Positions 63,859 through 64,000 of a stretch of 64,000 nt of DNA are shown here, in pieces. A program made the position numbers and the translations under genes. Every line of letters starts with the position of its first letter. Within the stretch, counting starts at the first letter, position 1. A model generated the notes under the pieces. It saw only the letters and a list, made by a program, of their open reading frames with translations, was not told the origin of the DNA and made no database searches. Source of the stretch: Bacteroidales bacterium (GTDB taxonomy: Bacteria; Bacteroidota; Bacteroidia; Bacteroidales; Marinilabiliaceae); assembly GCA_015061285.1 (NCBI GenBank), contig SUWW01000009.1, positions 111,785 through 175,784 on the forward strand. Direction: 5' to 3'.

Positions 63859-63888
63859 CGTCTCCCCAAATAAATTCGTTCAATTCGT
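63859..63888 (+). repeat. 30-bp direct repeat, right copy
   Basis: CGTCTCCCCAAATAAATTCG and then TTCAATTCGT. A GAGACG (63843-63848) / CGTCTC (63859-63864) inverted repeat lies over its left end, part of a GTAGAGACG...CGTCTCC element. Confidence 0.85.
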
Positions 63889-63931
63889 TCAATCTGTGTT
63901 CAAAACACCCACCTATCTGTGTCATCCTTTA

Positions 63932-63998
63932 GTTTAGACATCAAAAGAAAAGGCATAACAGGAATGTTAGATTTGAAACAAAAACTAGATGTCTAAAC
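63932..63998. repeat. inverted repeat at the right edge
   Basis: GTTTAGACATC (63932-63942) and GATGTCTAAAC (63988-63998), a perfect 11-bp pair 45 nt apart. Could be the end of a mobile element that continues beyond the window, or an operator. The short frame MLDLKQKLDV at 63964-63996 is too small to judge. Confidence 0.4.
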
Positions 63999-64000
63999 AA

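Overview
The window is a chromosomal segment of a bacterium of the phylum Bacteroidota, most likely order Bacteroidales; the genus cannot be settled from the sequence alone. The evidence is: promoters of the Bacteroidetes type (TAnnTTTG at -7) in front of most transcription units; start codons without Shine-Dalgarno sequences; a SusC/CirA-type TonB receptor; an aryl-polyene-type LolA/MMPL gene set; Bacteroidetes-only domains (DUF3127, MBG, 'DLGLPSGL' domains); and the fused str-S10-spc-alpha ribosomal gene order.

Layout. 1-2424 (minus): a TonB receptor running off the left edge, a small Cys/His-rich secreted protein and an unknown coiled-coil protein. 2627-3406: an SSB-like tandem DUF3127 protein. 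3526-21028 (minus): one of the longest conserved gene runs in bacteria, rpsL-rpsG-fusA, then rpsJ through secY, then infA-rpmJ-rpsM-rpsK-rpsD-rpoA-rplQ. Three promoters and three terminators divide it into three transcription units. 21145-24850: an AT-rich accessory island holding immunity-type genes, each next to a short broken reading frame that looks like the C-terminal tip of a polymorphic toxin, and interspersed with copies of a double-hairpin repeat. 24914-26357 (minus): two secreted surface proteins.

26781-35159 (plus): a Na/phosphate cotransporter-like protein, then a tight LolA / hotdog dehydratase / GT2-DUF2062 / MMPL-acyltransferase cluster that resembles the export and tailoring half of an aryl polyene or flexirubin pathway, then a YgjP-type metalloprotein. 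35197-37282 (minus): a YqiA-DUF1653 fusion, a nitroreductase and a BFN-UVR protein; then an orphan barstar gene on plus. 38105-46494 (minus): a protein quality-control block, tRNA-Leu, tig, clpP, clpX, lon, rsfS, ftsH. 46921-52240: a TPR protein, a DUF4160/DUF2442 pair, a large envelope protein and pssA. 52585-60301: housekeeping genes asnS, rpmE (type B), recO, pdxB, priA, rsmI. 60619-63836: a secreted MBG-repeat protein split by a frameshift exactly at an A AAA AAG heptamer, then a RelE-type toxin-antitoxin pair flanked by 30-bp direct repeats.

The most interesting observations are the toxin-tip/immunity cassettes with their repeats, the dnaX-like slippery site in the MBG protein, the three-part MMPL-acyltransferase-degenerate methyltransferase fusion, the SSB-like tandem DUF3127 protein, and a GC-rich discriminator (TTTGCSGC or similar) shared by housekeeping promoters but absent from accessory ones. 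All domain names come from reading the translated sequence; no database search was run.
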